The notes: generated by a model from the sequence alone, not told the origin. 64,000 nucleotides of DNA from Lacrimispora saccharolytica (GCA_016899975.1 JACJJN010000004.1:62001-126000); one strand, 5' to 3'. Numbered from the stretch's first letter, positions 44,036 to 53,174 are shown. Translations and numbers: made by a program.

Positions 44036-44968
44036 TTATACGTGATTTCTCGGGTCAGCCGCATCGGAAAACGCGTTGCCGATCAGATAGAAAGTCACTG
44101 TGATCAGCGATACGATAACTGCCGGGAAAACCAGCAGGTACGGGTAATTCAGGAAATAGTTTCTCGCATTTCTCAGCAGAATACCCAGAGAAGGTGTCGT
44201 GACATCCAGACCAAGACCCAGATAAGAAAGTGTAGATTCCAGAGCGATCGTTGACGGAATGGACAAAGCCAGACGCAGGATGATCACACTGATCAGATAC
44301 GGCAGGATATTCTTCACAAGAATCCGCCAGATCGGTGTACCCAGACAACGTGATGCCAGGTTGTACTCTCTGTCACGGTACATAAGAACCAGGTTGCGGA
44401 CATTTCTCGCCATGGTAAGCCATCCAAACGCGATCAGGGAAATCGCCATGATCGTAAAGCTCTGGCCGACCAGAAGCGCGATCAGAGTCATATAGATAAT
44501 AGTCGGGACATTGTTAATAATGTTGTACAGCTCCGTAAAGAAGCGGTCCAGCTTACGCACATAACCCCAGATACATCCGATCGTGATTCCCACCACACAT
44601 TCGCCAAGGGCTACCAGCAACGCCAGCTTGATGGAAATCTGTGCCGCGTACCATACCTGGCACCAGTAATCCTGTCCCAGGTTGTCGGTTCCGAACCAGT
44701 ACTCGCCGTTGGGACTGATAAACCCATTTGCTGTGTTTGGAGTGAGCGTGTCAACGTCATACTTTCCGATTGCCAGCGCAATAAAGGAAAAGATGACCAG
44801 GCCGAAGAAAATAATGCTCAGCACAACCGCCGCTTTCTTCTTCAGAAAGTTCTTGAATACCGACTTCCAGTAAGAATACTCCGAATAGCCGGTACGCTCG
44901 GCAGCTTCCGGGCTGTACTCGACAAAAGTAAAAAGCTCGTCTTCATTTATCTGCTTTTTTTCTTCCAC
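44036..44968 (-). CDS. oppC: Oligopeptide ABC transporter permease OppC (system 2)
   Basis: 310 residues with an N-terminal soluble part of about 40 residues and six membrane segments. FGTDNLGQDYWCQVWYAAQISL near 90 replaces the usual FGTDxxGRD block, and the EAA loop (YNLASRCLGTPIWRILVKNILP) is near 205. The C-terminus ends NAFSDAADPRNHV. The start is a GTG overlapping the oppB stop (TAGTG), nine bases after AGGAGG. Confidence 0.92.
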   Translation of the reverse strand: MEEKKQINEDELFTFVEYSPEAAERTGYSEYSYWKSVFKNFLKKKAAVVLSIIFFGLVIFSFIALAIGKYDVDTLTPNTANGFISPNGEYWFGTDNLGQDYWCQVWYAAQISIKLALLVALGECVVGITIGCIWGYVRKLDRFFTELYNIINNVPTIIYMTLIALLVGQSFTIMAISLIAFGWLTMARNVRNLVLMYRDREYNLASRCLGTPIWRILVKNILPYLISVIILRLALSIPSTIALESTLSYLGLGLDVTTPSLGILLRNARNYFLNYPYLLVFPAVIVSLITVTFYLIGNAFSDAADPRNHV

Positions 44969-45918
44969 TATCGTGTACCTCCTTTATCTGCCAGTGTAAT
45001 TCTCGGGTCAATGATCATCATCAGGACATCGCCAAGGAATACTCCAAGGATTCCCAGCGCCGCGTAGAGGATGACCAGCGCCTGAACAACATTTGTGTCG
45101 TATTTACCGATCGCATCCGTCAGCAGCGGTCCCATTCCCGGAACGGAAAAGAAACGCTCTACCAGCAGAGAACCGCCGATAGTCAGCAGAAACGATGCCG
45201 GAAGATACTGTGCCAGCGGAACGAACGCGTTTCGCAGAACGTGTTTTACCATAATGCTCTTGCTGGACATACCTTTGACTCTTGCAAGCTTGATATAATC
45301 TTTGTTGATCTCATCTACCATATACCGCCTGGTCCACAGAGCGTAGGAAGCTGTGGATGCAAGTGCCAGACATACCACCGGAAGGACGCTGGAGATGCCG
45401 GGATTTCTGGTAGAGTAGGTCGCCGGAAAATCCAGGACCAGGGCGCCGAACACCAGGATCAGGGAATAGGAAACCAGCGGCGGCACCGCATTGACGAAAA
45501 TCGTGTACGCCGTTCCCAAGTGGTCGACCACCTTGTCTTTATGTCTCGCCTGCAGAATTCCAAGGGTAACTCCCAGGATCAGAGAAATAACCAGCGAAAT
45601 AATACCGATCCGCATGGATACTGTAAATCGCTGTCCGATAACTGCCGTAACAGGTTGGCCGCTCTGAATTCTTCGTGACTCTCCAAGATCGCCATGAAGC
45701 AACTGCCCATAATAGCGGACCAACTGTTCCGGCATACTGTCGAGCATTCCTGCTGCTTCCAACGCATCGTGTTTCTGCTCTTCTGTAAATTTCATCAACT
45801 GATCTTCCGTGAAGAAATTTTCTATCGGCAGCATGCGCATCAGCAGGAAGACGACAGTTACAACGATTAAGACTGTTACAAGGGACTGTAACAGTCTTTT
45901 AATCGTGTACTTAACCAT
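44968..45918 (-). CDS. oppB: Oligopeptide ABC transporter permease OppB (system 2)
   Basis: 316 residues. KYTIKRLLQSLVTVLIVVTVVFLLMRMLP at the N-terminus, six membrane segments, and the EAA loop DYIKLARVKGMSSKSIMVKH near 213 mark OppB. The ATG overlaps the oppA stop by one base (TAATG), so the genes are coupled, unlike system 1, which has a long gap there. Confidence 0.93.
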   Translation of the reverse strand: MVKYTIKRLLQSLVTVLIVVTVVFLLMRMLPIENFFTEDQLMKFTEEQKHDALEAAGMLDSMPEQLVRYYGQLLHGDLGESRRIQSGQPVTAVIGQRFTVSMRIGIISLVISLILGVTLGILQARHKDKVVDHLGTAYTIFVNAVPPLVSYSLILVFGALVLDFPATYSTRNPGISSVLPVVCLALASTASYALWTRRYMVDEINKDYIKLARVKGMSSKSIMVKHVLRNAFVPLAQYLPASFLLTIGGSLLVERFFSVPGMGPLLTDAIGKYDTNVVQALVILYAALGILGVFLGDVLMMIIDPRITLADKGGTR

Positions 45919-47876
45919 TATTCAGCCGCAGACGCTCCGTTGCCGGAACCGGATGCAAACTCATCGTACTGCTCTGTAGTATAGGCGTCTACAGATGTCT
46001 CCCAGCCGACATATTTATAGTTCTGAATACCGAATGCAGCATTCTTGGTGGTGTAATCGTTGACATGTGTCAGCTGCCATGCGATGTTGTAGTTACACGG
46101 CATTACCAGCACGTTCTCGATCATAAATGCCTCTGCCTCCGCATATGCCTCATATCTGGCATCTGTGTCGTCAGTGATCGCTTTCGCGGTATTTACGAGG
46201 TCTGTGAACTGCTGATACAGGCTGATCAGTTCTTCGTCTGTCGCATCGTTGATGTTGGAATAGTTCATGGAATAGTAAGCGCCGTCCTCACCGTAGGTCT
46301 CCTGTCCCAGGAAGTTCTGCGGATCACCGTAGTCAGCGCCCCATCCGTTTACTACGAAGGACTGCAGCTGCGGGTCAACGACCTCTGCTGTCAGGTTATT
46401 TACATAAGTTTTAATGTTCAGTGTTACGAAATCATCGCCAAGGCTGTCGCTGAACGCCTGTTTCAGAACGGTTGCGCTGTCGATGCTTGTCTGGTTGTTT
46501 GCCGGAACGTAGTAGTCGATCTCAACCGGGAAGGTAACTCCCTCTGCAGCCAGTTCTTCCATCGCCTGTGCTTTCAGCTCAGAAGCTTTATCTGCATCCA
46601 GACGAATCATGGTCTCGCCGTCAGACTCACCAAGTCCAAGCTTCTCAGCTACAAGATCGGTATAATCTCTGCCGTCAGATGTGTAAACAAGGCCCTTCAT
46701 GGTGTAGAAGTTGTTCTCGCACTTCAGCGGGTTGATCGCGTTGGTTCTTGCATAGTAGCTGGTCAGATCCAGTCCGTAGTACATTGCCTGACGGAACGCT
46801 GTATTGGCGATCGCTTTGTTCCAGTTGTCATCCGGAGTTCCGTCTTCATTCATCTTGCTGTAGTTGAAGTGGAACTGATAGGAGAACTTATCCGGTCTCT
46901 TCTCTACCAGCTGATCGTGGTATTCGTTGTTTTCATCGTTGTAGATGGTTGTCAGGTTACTCTCAGACAGGTCAATTCTGTCCAGCTCTCCTGCCTGGTA
47001 CAGCTGGAAACCGGTGTCCAGAGACTCGATCATCTTGATAGTAACGGTATCAAAACGCTGGCTTTCTGTATCCCAGTAAGCTTCGTTCTTGGTCAGAACT
47101 TTTTCATTGTTCGGGGTATAGCTGGTCAGCAGGTATGCGCCGTTGAACCACATGGTGGTATCGTCGCAAGCCAGGAATCCATCGATGCCAAGCTCGTCGA
47201 TCAGTGCCTGAGATGCCGGATACAGACAGTTGTAAGTAGCTACGGTCGGGAAATACGGCAGCTCAGAGGTACAGTGGTAAACAACCGTGTAATCATCTGG
47301 AGCTTCGATTCCTACCATCTCAAGGAATTTGCTTCCTTCATCTGCGGTCAGGGCTCTTCCTTCTTCCTCGGACAGAGTCTTGGTGTACTCATAATATTCA
47401 TCCGCGCCTGTGATCATTTCCTGAGGCATGGAGATGTTTGTGCTGGCATTCTTGTGGTAGTTCATTACGAATTCAAGCCCGGTCAGGAAATCCTGTGCGG
47501 TACAGTCTGCTTTTTCCTCTCCGTTCTTGTCTACCCATTTTACGCCTTCTCTCAGCTTGAAGGTCCAGGTCAGTCCGTTATCGTCGGTGCTATAGTCCTC
47601 CGCCAGAGCCGGGATCAGCTGACCCTCACTGTCTGTAGACAGAAGACCTTCCACCAGGTTGGTGATAACGTTGGAGTCTGCTGCATTCTGAGAATTCAGA
47701 ACGTTCAGAGTCTCCACCTCACGCGCCTGTGTCTCCCAGGTGTACAGATCGGTAAGCTGGTCAGAACTTGCGGATTCCCCGCTGCCTGAAGTGCTTCCTC
47801 CGCTGCTGCCACAGCCTGCCAGCGCCATCATGGCTGCCAGCGTTAACGCTGTAAGCTTTGCTGTTGACTTTTTCAT
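45918..47876 (-). CDS. oppA: Oligopeptide-binding lipoprotein OppA (system 2)
   Basis: 652 residues, larger than the system 1 protein. The signal KKSTAKLTALTLAAMMALAGC ends in a lipobox Cys near 22, followed by a Gly/Ser linker. The family 5 domain is marked by LIPALAEDYSTDDNGLTWTFKLREGVKWV near 90-120 and a late GWGADYGDPQNFL near 505. The protein tethers peptides for OppBCDF. AGAGGAG precedes the ATG. Expression is probably controlled by the terminator in its leader. Confidence 0.94.
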   Translation of the reverse strand: MKKSTAKLTALTLAAMMALAGCGSSGGSTSGSGESASSDQLTDLYTWETQAREVETLNVLNSQNAADSNVITNLVEGLLSTDSEGQLIPALAEDYSTDDNGLTWTFKLREGVKWVDKNGEEKADCTAQDFLTGLEFVMNYHKNASTNISMPQEMITGADEYYEYTKTLSEEEGRALTADEGSKFLEMVGIEAPDDYTVVYHCTSELPYFPTVATYNCLYPASQALIDELGIDGFLACDDTTMWFNGAYLLTSYTPNNEKVLTKNEAYWDTESQRFDTVTIKMIESLDTGFQLYQAGELDRIDLSESNLTTIYNDENNEYHDQLVEKRPDKFSYQFHFNYSKMNEDGTPDDNWNKAIANTAFRQAMYYGLDLTSYYARTNAINPLKCENNFYTMKGLVYTSDGRDYTDLVAEKLGLGESDGETMIRLDADKASELKAQAMEELAAEGVTFPVEIDYYVPANNQTSIDSATVLKQAFSDSLGDDFVTLNIKTYVNNLTAEVVDPQLQSFVVNGWGADYGDPQNFLGQETYGEDGAYYSMNYSNINDATDEELISLYQQFTDLVNTAKAITDDTDARYEAYAEAEAFMIENVLVMPCNYNIAWQLTHVNDYTTKNAAFGIQNYKYVGWETSVDAYTTEQYDEFASGSGNGASAAE

Positions 47877-47942
47877 ACAATTCTCCTCTCTTTCTCTGTC
47901 GATCCATCATGATTCACGATCAACCGGCAACATTTGTTTTAC

Positions 47943-47977
47943 AAAAAAAGCATAAACAAACGGATTTGTCTATGCTT
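47943..47977 (-). terminator. Terminator in the oppA (system 2) leader, possible attenuator
   Basis: On the minus strand AAGCATAGACAAA pairs with TTTGTTTATGCTT around TCCG, followed by T7. It stands about 66 bases before the oppA ATG and after the promoter at 48185-48213. Upstream GGACTTTTGTC (about 48001-48011) can pair with GACAAATCC of the left arm, an alternative antiterminator. Confidence 0.85.
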
Positions 47978-48092
47978 CATTGCACGTGCATCTGATAACT
48001 GACAAAAGTCCACAATTCTTCTCTGATCCCTGGCGTATCTTCGGAATGCTCATTCCTTTCACATACGCTCCGGACGAATTCTCCGTCTGCAT
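47970..48092 (-). CDS. Possible 40-residue leader ORF in the oppA (system 2) leader
   Basis: ATG at 48092 follows AGGAGG by 11 bases and is open for 40 codons to a TAG lying inside the left arm of the terminator. The product has no signal peptide or membrane segment; two Cys near the end (CTC) are notable. Position in a leader with terminator is what transcription attenuation needs, so translation of this ORF could control opp. A second frame over the same DNA is also open for over 55 codons but has no start codon. Whether it is translated is unknown. Confidence 0.4.
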   Translation of the reverse strand: MQTENSSGAYVKGMSIPKIRQGSEKNCGLLSVIRCTCNEA

Positions 48093-48184
48093 GAATGGTG
48101 TAACCTCCTGCCAGCGAACCTGTTGTATCTTCAGCAGATGTAGTATTGTTACTTAAAAACAGTAACGTTTATCACATGTCCTGT

Positions 48185-48213
48185 ATTGTAGCAGAAATAC
48201 ATTTGTTTGTCAA
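48185..48213 (-). promoter_or_regulatory. Promoter of opp operon 2
   Basis: On the minus strand TTGACA (48208-48213) and TACAAT (48185-48190) are 17 bases apart. It starts about 300 bases before oppA, leaving a long leader. Confidence 0.88.
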
Positions 48214-48229
48214 TGACGTATTTTTGTAA

Positions 48230-49549
48230 TTATAGCAAATATTCCCTGTGGTAAATTTGTGAAAATCTTACAGAAATCATCTCATTCGCCCTATTTTTTC
48301 CATCGTCAGGCACGATTGCCTTCAAATATTCGCGGGTGTATCCCACCCACCAGTTTTTGCCGTCCAGCTCCACTTTTTCCTCCAGCAATACCTCTTTTTC
48401 TTCGCCGAGGAAGCTCTCCATATACTCCTGTCTCCGCTGAGCGTCCAGCTCCAGCAGGATATGGCTGCGCCTGGTTTTTTCCTGTTCCTGGATCTGATCC
48501 GGCATCGCCGCCGCGCGGGTTCCTTCTCTTCTGGAATATTTGAAAATATGGGTTTCGAAAAAATTCACTTCTTCCACAAACGCCCTGGACGCCTCAAACT
48601 CCTCCTCCGTTTCCCCCGGAAATCCCACGATCACATCGGTGGTCAACGCCGGGCGGTCATAGACCCTGCGCAGAAGCCTGCATTTTTCCATGTACTCTTC
48701 CGAACGGTAACGGCGGTTCATCCGCTCCAGCACGGTATCGCATCCGCTCTGCAGAGACAGATGGAAGTGCGGGCAGACTTTTGGAAGCGCGGCGATGGCT
48801 TCGGCAAATTCTTCGGTGATAATTCCCGGTTCCAGGGAGCCCAGGCGGATCCGCCGGATTCCATCCACAGCATGGATCGTCCGGATCAAAGCCAGCAGAT
48901 TCTGCCCCTCCTCCAGATCCACGCCGTAGGAACTCAGATGGATACCTGTAAGCACCACTTCCTGACATCCGGATTCCGCAAGACGCCGTACCTCCTCCAG
49001 CACATCCTCCGGCCGGCGGCTCCGCACCCGTCCGCGGGCATAGGGAATGATGCAGTAGGTACAGAACTGATTGCACCCGTCCTGTACTTTGATGAACGCC
49101 CGGGTATGTTCCGCCGTCCGGCTGATGGACAATGTCTCATACTCTCTGTTGTGGGTCATATCCGTCACCCATGTGCCGGAACCGGAACGTCCCTCCTCCT
49201 TCTCCCGGAAATATTCTTCCAGGATCGCCGGAATCTCTTTCTTCTTATTATTTCCTACGACCAGGTCAATGGCGGAATCCTGCTCCAGCTTTTCCCCTGC
49301 CGCCTGGACGTAACAGCCGCACGCCACCACGATGGCGTCCGGATTCATCTTTTTCGCCTTGTGGAGCATCTGGCGGGACTTCCGGTCAGCGATATTGGTC
49401 ACCGTACAGGTATTGATAATATAAATATCCGCTCCCGGCGCAAACGGGACGATCTCATAACCCTGCTGCTCCAGCATCTGCTGGATTGCCTCCAGTTCAT
49501 AGGCATTCACTTTACACCCAAGATTATGAAGCGCTGCTTTTCTCTTCAT
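48230..49549 (-). CDS. mtaB: tRNA threonylcarbamoyladenosine methylthiotransferase MtaB
   Basis: 439 residues. An N-terminal methylthiotransferase domain starts KAALHNLGCKVNAYELE with Cys residues at positions 11, 47 and 81 (LGCK, NTCT, ACGC), which bind a second cluster. The radical SAM site is FCTYCIIPYARGR near 160 with the preceding Cys. RLGSLEPGIITEEF near 230 and the C-terminal TRAM domain (about 370-435) complete it. It adds a methylthio group to t6A37 in tRNA. AAGGAGG precedes the ATG. The gene ends just before the opp operon 2 promoter. Confidence 0.95.
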   Translation of the reverse strand: MKRKAALHNLGCKVNAYELEAIQQMLEQQGYEIVPFAPGADIYIINTCTVTNIADRKSRQMLHKAKKMNPDAIVVACGCYVQAAGEKLEQDSAIDLVVGNNKKKEIPAILEEYFREKEEGRSGSGTWVTDMTHNREYETLSISRTAEHTRAFIKVQDGCNQFCTYCIIPYARGRVRSRRPEDVLEEVRRLAESGCQEVVLTGIHLSSYGVDLEEGQNLLALIRTIHAVDGIRRIRLGSLEPGIITEEFAEAIAALPKVCPHFHLSLQSGCDTVLERMNRRYRSEEYMEKCRLLRRVYDRPALTTDVIVGFPGETEEEFEASRAFVEEVNFFETHIFKYSRREGTRAAAMPDQIQEQEKTRRSHILLELDAQRRQEYMESFLGEEKEVLLEEKVELDGKNWWVGYTREYLKAIVPDDGKNRANEMISVRFSQIYHREYLL

Positions 49550-49623
49550 GGCTCCTCCTTATAATTTGTAGCATCATTATCTAATTTGCCAAATAATCCA
49601 TCATATCTTTGTAGGTTTTCGTA

Positions 49624-49652
49624 TTGACTTTTCTATCTGTAAACGGTAAGAT
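49624..49652 (+). promoter_or_regulatory. Promoter of the HPr-like gene
   Basis: TTGACT (49624-49629) and TAAGAT (49647-49652) are 17 bases apart, 58 bases before the ATG. Confidence 0.65.
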
Positions 49653-49710
49653 TAAACTGTCAAATGAAGGTATTAAATATCATTAATAAAGCTATAGGGA
49701 GGATTTCACA

Positions 49711-49944
49711 ATGAAAACAGTACAGATTTCACTCAACTCTATTGACAAAGTTAAATCCTTTGTTAATGACATTTCCAAGTTCGATTTTGACTTCGACCTG
49801 GTATCCGGAAGATATGTGATCGACGCAAAATCCATCATGGGAATCTTCAGCCTGGATCTGTCCAAACCGATCGACCTGAACATCCACACAGACGGAGCTG
49901 ATTTGGAAAACGTATTAAACGTACTGAATCCATATCTGGTTTAA
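49711..49944 (+). CDS. HPr-like protein without the active histidine (Crh-like)
   Basis: 77 residues. The segment YVIDAKSIMGIFSLDL is the HPr Ser46 region, here with Ser41, and the following residues fit the HPr fold. The N-terminal loop lacks GxHxRPA: positions 12-20 read DKVKSFVND, with no His. So it cannot pass PTS phosphate; if Ser41 is phosphorylated by HPr kinase, it could act with CcpA like Crh of Bacillus. GGGAGG stands eight bases before the ATG. It has its own promoter and terminator, so it is a single-gene unit. Confidence 0.85.
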   Translation: MKTVQISLNSIDKVKSFVNDISKFDFDFDLVSGRYVIDAKSIMGIFSLDLSKPIDLNIHTDGADLENVLNVLNPYLV

Positions 49945-49989
49945 TCCCGTGTGATCACACGACAGAAAAGTAACGTAAGCGTTTTTTGA

Positions 49990-50026
49990 GGAACCTGCCG
50001 GTTTGACCGGCAGGTTCCTTTCGTTT
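49990..50026 (+). terminator. Terminator of the HPr-like gene
   Basis: GGAACCTGCCGGT, TTG and ACCGGCAGGTTCC form a perfect 13-bp stem followed by TTTCGTTT. Confidence 0.9.
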
Positions 50027-50083
50027 CTGCGCTTTCCATGTAAGAGTTTTTCCTGCACTTCTGCGCTTTCCGCTTAAATTTTT

Positions 50084-51262
50084 TCAGTCAATCTCAATGA
50101 CTTCCGCAGTCCGGAAGGCTGTCTCCATCATCTCATCGATCTTCTCCGCCAGATTCGTCTCAGAGCGGCGGATAATATTCAGATTCGGTTTCGTCACCGG
50201 ATGTTTCGCGACAAAGATCGTACAGCAGTCCTCATAAGGAAGCACCGATGTCTCATAGGTTCCGATCTTCTCAGAAATATCCACGATCTCCTGCTTGTCA
50301 AAACCGATCAGCGGCCGGAACACCGGCATCGTGCAGACTTCATTGGTCACCGCAAGGCTGTGCATGGTCTGGCTTGCCACCTGTCCGATGCTTTCTCCTG
50401 TGATCAGTCCCAGGCATCCGTCTTCTTTCGCGAACATTTCCGCAAGCTTCATCATATAACGGCGCATGATGATCGTCAGTTCCTCGTGGGGGCATTTCTC
50501 ATAGATATATAACTGGATATCCGTAAAGTTTACCACATGGAGACGGATCGGTCCGCTGTAGCGGGCAACCAGTTTTGCCAGATCCACAACTTTCTGTTTC
50601 GCTCTCTCGCTGGTGTACGGCGGCGCATGGAAATACACCGCGTCAATCTTCACTCCGCGTTTCGCAATCATGTATCCTGCCACCGGGCTGTCGATCCCTC
50701 CGGAAAGGAGCAGCATCGCCTGGCCGTTGGTTCCCACCGGCATACCGCCCGGTCCCGGGATCGTCTCGGAATACAGATAGATATTCTGACGGATCTCCAC
50801 ATTCAGATACACATCCGGATGATGCACGTCCACCTTCATATTCGGACACGCGTCCAGAATCCGCTCTCCCAGCTCACAGTTCAGTTCCATCGAACTGAGG
50901 GGATACGTCTTTTTCGCACGGCGCGCGCATACCTTGAAGGTTTTCTCCTGTTCCCCGTACACCTGCTTCATGTAATCCACCACAGACGCTGCCAGATCTT
51001 CCAGTCCGGTATCCTCCAGGATCACCACCGGGCAGATGCCCGCAATACCGAAGACACACTTCAGAGCCTCCACAGCGCCATCGTAGTCAAACGCGCCTTC
51101 CGTGCGGACGTAGATCCGTCCCATCTCTCTGGTCACGGAAAATTCACCGTCTACCTGCTCCAGCGCACGGCGCATCTGGCGGCAGAGGGCTTCCTCAAAA
51201 ATATGGCGGTTCTTGCCCTTAATGCCGATCTCCGCATATTTGATCAAAAATGCCTTGAACAT
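50084..51262 (-). CDS. thiI: tRNA 4-thiouridine synthase ThiI
   Basis: 392 residues. An N-terminal ferredoxin-like and THUMP domain (about 1-165) is followed by the PP-loop AANH domain with LLLSGGIDSPVAGYMIAKRG near 183. ThiI adenylates U8 of tRNA for sulfur insertion. It ends without the C-terminal rhodanese domain of the E. coli enzyme, as in Bacillus, so sulfur comes directly from a cysteine desulfurase, which is encoded 15 bases upstream. AAGGAGG precedes the ATG. Confidence 0.96.
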   Translation of the reverse strand: MFKAFLIKYAEIGIKGKNRHIFEEALCRQMRRALEQVDGEFSVTREMGRIYVRTEGAFDYDGAVEALKCVFGIAGICPVVILEDTGLEDLAASVVDYMKQVYGEQEKTFKVCARRAKKTYPLSSMELNCELGERILDACPNMKVDVHHPDVYLNVEIRQNIYLYSETIPGPGGMPVGTNGQAMLLLSGGIDSPVAGYMIAKRGVKIDAVYFHAPPYTSERAKQKVVDLAKLVARYSGPIRLHVVNFTDIQLYIYEKCPHEELTIIMRRYMMKLAEMFAKEDGCLGLITGESIGQVASQTMHSLAVTNEVCTMPVFRPLIGFDKQEIVDISEKIGTYETSVLPYEDCCTIFVAKHPVTKPNLNIIRRSETNLAEKIDEMMETAFRTAEVIEID

Positions 51263-51277
51263 TTTCTTCCTCCTTTT

Positions 51278-52432
51278 TTACTTTCTTGTAAATCTTCTCA
51301 GCATCGGGATCACACGGTTCAGTACCTCCAGAACCGTGTCAATCTCCTCCGGCGTGGTATTCTCACTGAAACTGAAGCGGACCGAAGATTCCATCTCCGC
51401 CTTCGATGCGCCGATGGCTGTCAGGGTCGGGCTGCCCGCTCTCTTATGGGAAGAGCACGCAGAACCAGCGGACACATAGATGCCCTCATTTTCCAGGGTA
51501 TGAAGCAGAACCTCGCTTCGAACGCCCAGGAAAGAAGCATTGACGATATGCGGCGCCGCCTGCTCGCCGTCCGCCCCATGGACTGTCACGTTCTCCATCG
51601 CCTGAAGCCCATGGATCAGATGCTCCCGCAGCCGGTACATATGCGCCCGGGACTCCTTCAGTTTTCCGTACACCATCTCCGCCGCCAGCGCCATTCCCGC
51701 TGCTCCCGGCACGTTCTCGGTACCGGAACGCATTCCATTCTGCTGGCCGCCTCCGAGGATCACCGGACGGATCCTGGTCTTCTCCCGGATATACAGCATG
51801 CCGGTTCCCTTGGGTCCGTGGAATTTATGGCCGCTGACGGACAGCAGGTCGATGTTCATCTTTTTCGGATAAATGGGGAGTTTGCTGAACGCCTGGATCG
51901 CATCCACATGAAAGACTGTGTTGGGATTCTTTCTCTTGATCCGTTCTCCGATTTCCGCCACAGGCTCCACGGAGCCGATTTCATTGTTGACGAACATCAC
52001 GGAAACCAGGATCGTCTCCGGCGTGATGGCTTCCTCCAGTTCCTGCAGATCGATCATGCCTTCCCGGCTGACGCCGAGGCGGGTAACGGTAAATCCCATC
52101 TCTTCCAGAAAGCTGACCGGCGCCTGTACCGCCGGATGCTCGATCTGCGTCGTGATGATGTGTTTTCCCATTCTCTGCATCGCCAGCGCCGTTCCCACCA
52201 ACGCCCAGTTGTTGGACTCCGTTCCTCCGGAGGTAAAATAAATTTCTTTTTCCTGAACTTTCAGGATCTTTGCCATCGTCTCCCTGGCGCGGCGCAGATA
52301 CTGTTCCGCGTCCACTCCCTTCTGATGGAGGGCGGACGGATTCCCATAGTCTTCCAGCATCAGCTTTGTCACCAGTTCCGCCACTTCCGGGTACGCCCGG
52401 GTCGTTGCCGAATTGTCCAGATAAATTTCCAT
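51278..52432 (-). CDS. Cysteine desulfurase (NifS/IscS-like), partner of ThiI
   Basis: 384 residues. The N-terminus EIYLDNSATTRAYPEV is the family start. The PLP lysine is in LLSVSGHKFHGPKGTGMLYI near 200 (Lys in GHKF), and YVSAGSACSSHKR near 330 has the catalytic Cys. It removes sulfur from cysteine to give a persulfide. Its position immediately before thiI makes it the sulfur donor for 4-thiouridine in tRNA, the NifZ role in Bacillus. It follows rsmE by one base, so this is one operon. Confidence 0.95.
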   Translation of the reverse strand: MEIYLDNSATTRAYPEVAELVTKLMLEDYGNPSALHQKGVDAEQYLRRARETMAKILKVQEKEIYFTSGGTESNNWALVGTALAMQRMGKHIITTQIEHPAVQAPVSFLEEMGFTVTRLGVSREGMIDLQELEEAITPETILVSVMFVNNEIGSVEPVAEIGERIKRKNPNTVFHVDAIQAFSKLPIYPKKMNIDLLSVSGHKFHGPKGTGMLYIREKTRIRPVILGGGQQNGMRSGTENVPGAAGMALAAEMVYGKLKESRAHMYRLREHLIHGLQAMENVTVHGADGEQAAPHIVNASFLGVRSEVLLHTLENEGIYVSAGSACSSHKRAGSPTLTAIGASKAEMESSVRFSFSENTTPEEIDTVLEVLNRVIPMLRRFTRK

Positions 52433-52433
52433 G

Positions 52434-53174
52434 TTATTCTTCCTCCATCAGATACATCAGAATGGAAAGCACCGTCATTCCCGCCGTCTCCGTTCTCAGG
52501 ATCCGCCGTCCCAGAGTGATCGGTTCCGCGCCTGCTTCCACTGCCTTTTTTACTTCCTCTTCCTCAAATCCGCCCTCCGGTCCGATGAAGATGCCCACCG
52601 ACTGGCCGGGACGGATGGACGCAAACAGTTCCCTGGTATGCTTCATGCCCTTCGCCAGCTCATACGGGATCAGGATCATATCAAGGGAACAGGCATACTC
52701 CAGCGCTTCCTCATATTTCATCACCGGACGTACCTGGGGTACGATCATCCGCTTGGACTGCTTTGCCGCGCTCTCAGAGATTCCCTGCCATCTTGCCACT
52801 TTGTTTTTGGCCTTTTTTTCATCCAGCTTCACCACACAGCGGCGGGATGCCACAGGAATTACCTCATGGACGCCAAGCTCCACTGCCTTCTGGATGATAA
52901 ATTCCATTTTGTCCCCTTTGGGAAGTCCCTGGAACAGTGAAATGGAAGCCGGAAGCTCCAGGTTGTTTTCCATCGCATAGAGGATCACTGCCGTCACTTC
53001 TTCTTCGCTCAGCGTCTCAATATAACATTTATATTCCAAATTTCCCTGCGCGCTGACAAGGATCTCCTCGCCCGGCTTCATGCGCAGGACATTCTTGATA
53101 TGATTGACATCATTTCCCGTAATATGGATGCGGGTGGGCTCAATCTGATGCTCCTCCACAAAAAAACGATACAT
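52434..53174 (-). CDS. rsmE: 16S rRNA m3U1498 methyltransferase RsmE
   Basis: 246 residues. The PUA-like N-terminus (RIHITGNDVNHIKNVLRMKPG) and the SPOUT knot (SIRPGQSVGIFIGPEGGFEEEEV near 192, ITLGRRILRTETAG near 222) identify RsmE, which methylates U1498 of 16S rRNA. It often follows prmA, as here. AGAGG precedes the ATG. Confidence 0.95.
   Translation of the reverse strand: MYRFFVEEHQIEPTRIHITGNDVNHIKNVLRMKPGEEILVSAQGNLEYKCYIETLSEEEVTAVILYAMENNLELPASISLFQGLPKGDKMEFIIQKAVELGVHEVIPVASRRCVVKLDEKKAKNKVARWQGISESAAKQSKRMIVPQVRPVMKYEEALEYACSLDMILIPYELAKGMKHTRELFASIRPGQSVGIFIGPEGGFEEEEVKKAVEAGAEPITLGRRILRTETAGMTVLSILMYLMEEE

Noticed and set aside
46065-47789. Plus-strand frame of 574 codons opposite oppA (system 2)
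   Set aside because: Antisense of a lipoprotein gene with clear signal and family motifs; Cys/Val-rich shadow composition.
47970-48150. Second open frame in the opp leader with protein-like composition
   Set aside because: It lacks any ATG, GTG or TTG start and a ribosome site; it may be a decayed coding piece, but that cannot be shown.
49550-49623. Promoter for mtaB
   Set aside because: TTGGCA and TACAAA are 16 bases apart, but the start point would fall on the ribosome site, so support is too weak.
50537-52519. Plus-strand frame of 660 codons opposite thiI and the cysteine desulfurase
   Set aside because: It spans two convincing minus-strand genes and shows no domain motif.
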